Origin: JALXDT01 sp964634755
GTDB lineage: Bacteria; Acidobacteriota; Aminicenantia; JAMOAD01
DNA: 6,637 bases
NCBI GenBank assembly: GCA_964634755.1
Contig: CAZWJH010000114.1
Coordinates: 1-6,637 of the forward strand
Direction of reading: 5' to 3'
The stretch's first letter is position 1; each line of letters opens with the position of its first letter. Below, one piece after another: positions 6,136 through 6,637 of the stretch. The translations under genes were made by a program, and so were the position numbers. The notes below the pieces were generated by a model, which saw nothing but the letters and a program-made list of their open reading frames with translations, was not told the origin of the DNA and made no database searches.

Positions 6136-6637
6136 TTTTCACCTCTTTTTTAATCTTAATCAGTGCATTGTTAATCAAAGGATTTGCCCAAAATCCTATA
6201 CTAAAAATATACAATAGTGTGATGAACACAAGAGACATTCCTATTTTAAGTGATGTTAAATCGCTGACAAATCCAACCAAAACCTGAATAATTGCTCCTC
6301 CCATAATACCGGTAATCAATATCCCTGCAAACGAACCGTGATGTTTTTCAACGGAATTCAGAGCAAGTGAAATTATAATAGGATACATAACAGAGAGGAA
6401 AAATCCGCTCACCTGAAAAGAGTAAAGAGAAACCTTTGCGGGACCGAAAAGAGCCAAGGCAAAAGTCATAATCGCAAAAAAGGTGAAAGCTTTAAGGACA
6501 ATTCTGCTATCCAAAAGTTTCAATAAAATCAATCCTAATATACCTCCTATTGTCATAAGCCCCCAAAAATTAGCCACAGCGCCTGCTCCAACTGTTTTAT
6601 AATCATATCCGTGATAAATTTTCAAAAATTTTGACAT
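6125..6637 (-). CDS. FucP/GluP/NagP-type MFS sugar:proton symporter, C-terminal part (5' end outside window)
   Basis: The frame covers 170 residues to TGA 6127-6125. A Met codon lies exactly at the window edge (6635-6637), but it is almost certainly internal: family members have about 400-440 residues, and this piece lines up from memory with the region after helix 7 of E. coli FucP. Five hydrophobic helices are visible at about 17-39, 47-64, 70-96, 101-125 and 131-150, corresponding to helices 8-12, then a Lys-rich cytoplasmic tail (161-167). Family marks include FWGLMTIGGILG (24-35), FFLSVMYPIIISLALN (79-94) and GGAIIQVLVGFVSDL (113-127), matching FucP's FMSIQYPTIFSL and GGGIVTPVMGFVSD segments. 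This family carries fucose, glucose, galactose, mannose or N-acetylglucosamine with protons across the inner membrane without phosphorylating them, which fits the downstream sugar kinase. The Arg common in the GRxxG motif of the first visible helix is Gly here. The exact sugar is unknown. Confidence 0.88.
   Translation of the reverse strand: MSKFLKIYHGYDYKTVGAGAVANFWGLMTIGGILGLILLKLLDSRIVLKAFTFFAIMTFALALFGPAKVSLYSFQVSGFFLSVMYPIIISLALNSVEKHHGSFAGILITGIMGGAIIQVLVGFVSDLTSLKIGMSLVFITLLYIFSIGFWANPLINNALIKIKKEVKNEI
6140..6145 (-). promoter_or_regulatory. Shine-Dalgarno of the ROK kinase, inside the transporter 3' end
   Basis: The minus strand reads GAGGTG followed by AAAA and the ATG at 6135. The site lies within the last codons of the transporter gene, whose TGA is at 6127-6125, so kinase translation begins before the transporter stop and the two are probably coupled. 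Confidence 0.8.

Noticed and set aside
6084..6287. Plus-strand open frame of 67 codons
   Set aside because: Antisense to the transporter/kinase junction; hydrophobicity is a by-product of the membrane-protein gene opposite.
6542..6548. AGGAGGT inside the transporter gene as an SD for an internal gene
   Set aside because: No start codon lies at a usable distance in a meaningful frame; the bases encode Gly-Gly in a membrane helix.
6635..6637. ATG at the window edge as the true start of the transporter
   Set aside because: The resulting 170-residue protein would lack the first seven helices, and homology to FucP-type proteins appears to continue upstream; the start is most likely beyond the window.

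Overview
The window is a compact, AT-rich (by eye about one-third G+C) stretch of bacterial chromosome with every recognisable gene on the minus strand, so transcription runs from right to left. A TonB-dependent receptor shows a Gram-negative-type cell with an outer membrane. Clear Shine-Dalgarno (SD) sequences (AAGGAGG, GAGGTG) argue against a typical Bacteroidota. Carboxypeptidase-regulatory-domain receptors without a SusD partner, together with sulfatase-fold proteins carrying C-terminal TPR repeats, are common in Acidobacteriota and Candidatus Aminicenantota. I suggest a low-GC member of that broad group, with low confidence; no rRNA or other marker gene is present.

Layout in transcription order. 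(1) 6637-6125: the C-terminal part of a FucP/GluP/NagP-type sugar:proton symporter; its start lies beyond the right edge. (2) 6135-5266: a complete ROK-family sugar kinase, overlapping the transporter gene by 11 bases. (3) 5263-2144: a complete 1039-residue TonB-dependent receptor that starts with GTG. Its SD is built into the last two Arg codons and stop of the kinase gene, with 2 bases between the genes. (4) 2143-2063: an 81-base gap holding a strong intrinsic terminator and then a perfect TATAAT box 6 bases before the next start codon. (5) 2062-1: an inner-membrane-anchored sulfatase/alkaline-phosphatase-fold enzyme with a Thr in place of the formylglycine Cys/Ser, followed by six full 34-residue TPRs and the start of a seventh. 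It runs off the left edge without a stop codon.

Genes 1-3 look like one translationally coupled operon for carbohydrate uptake: the receptor imports a ligand across the outer membrane, the symporter moves a sugar across the inner membrane, and the kinase phosphorylates it. The specific sugar cannot be read from the sequence. The sulfatase-fold gene is separated by the terminator and may be its own, possibly leaderless, transcription unit.

I see no CRISPR array, mobile element, tRNA, rRNA or riboswitch. The most unusual points are two EF-hand/dockerin-like calcium loops inside the receptor barrel, the non-canonical active site of the sulfatase-fold/TPR protein, a ROK kinase lacking the usual zinc motif, and the putative leaderless promoter behind the terminator. 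No clearly new multi-gene system is evident.
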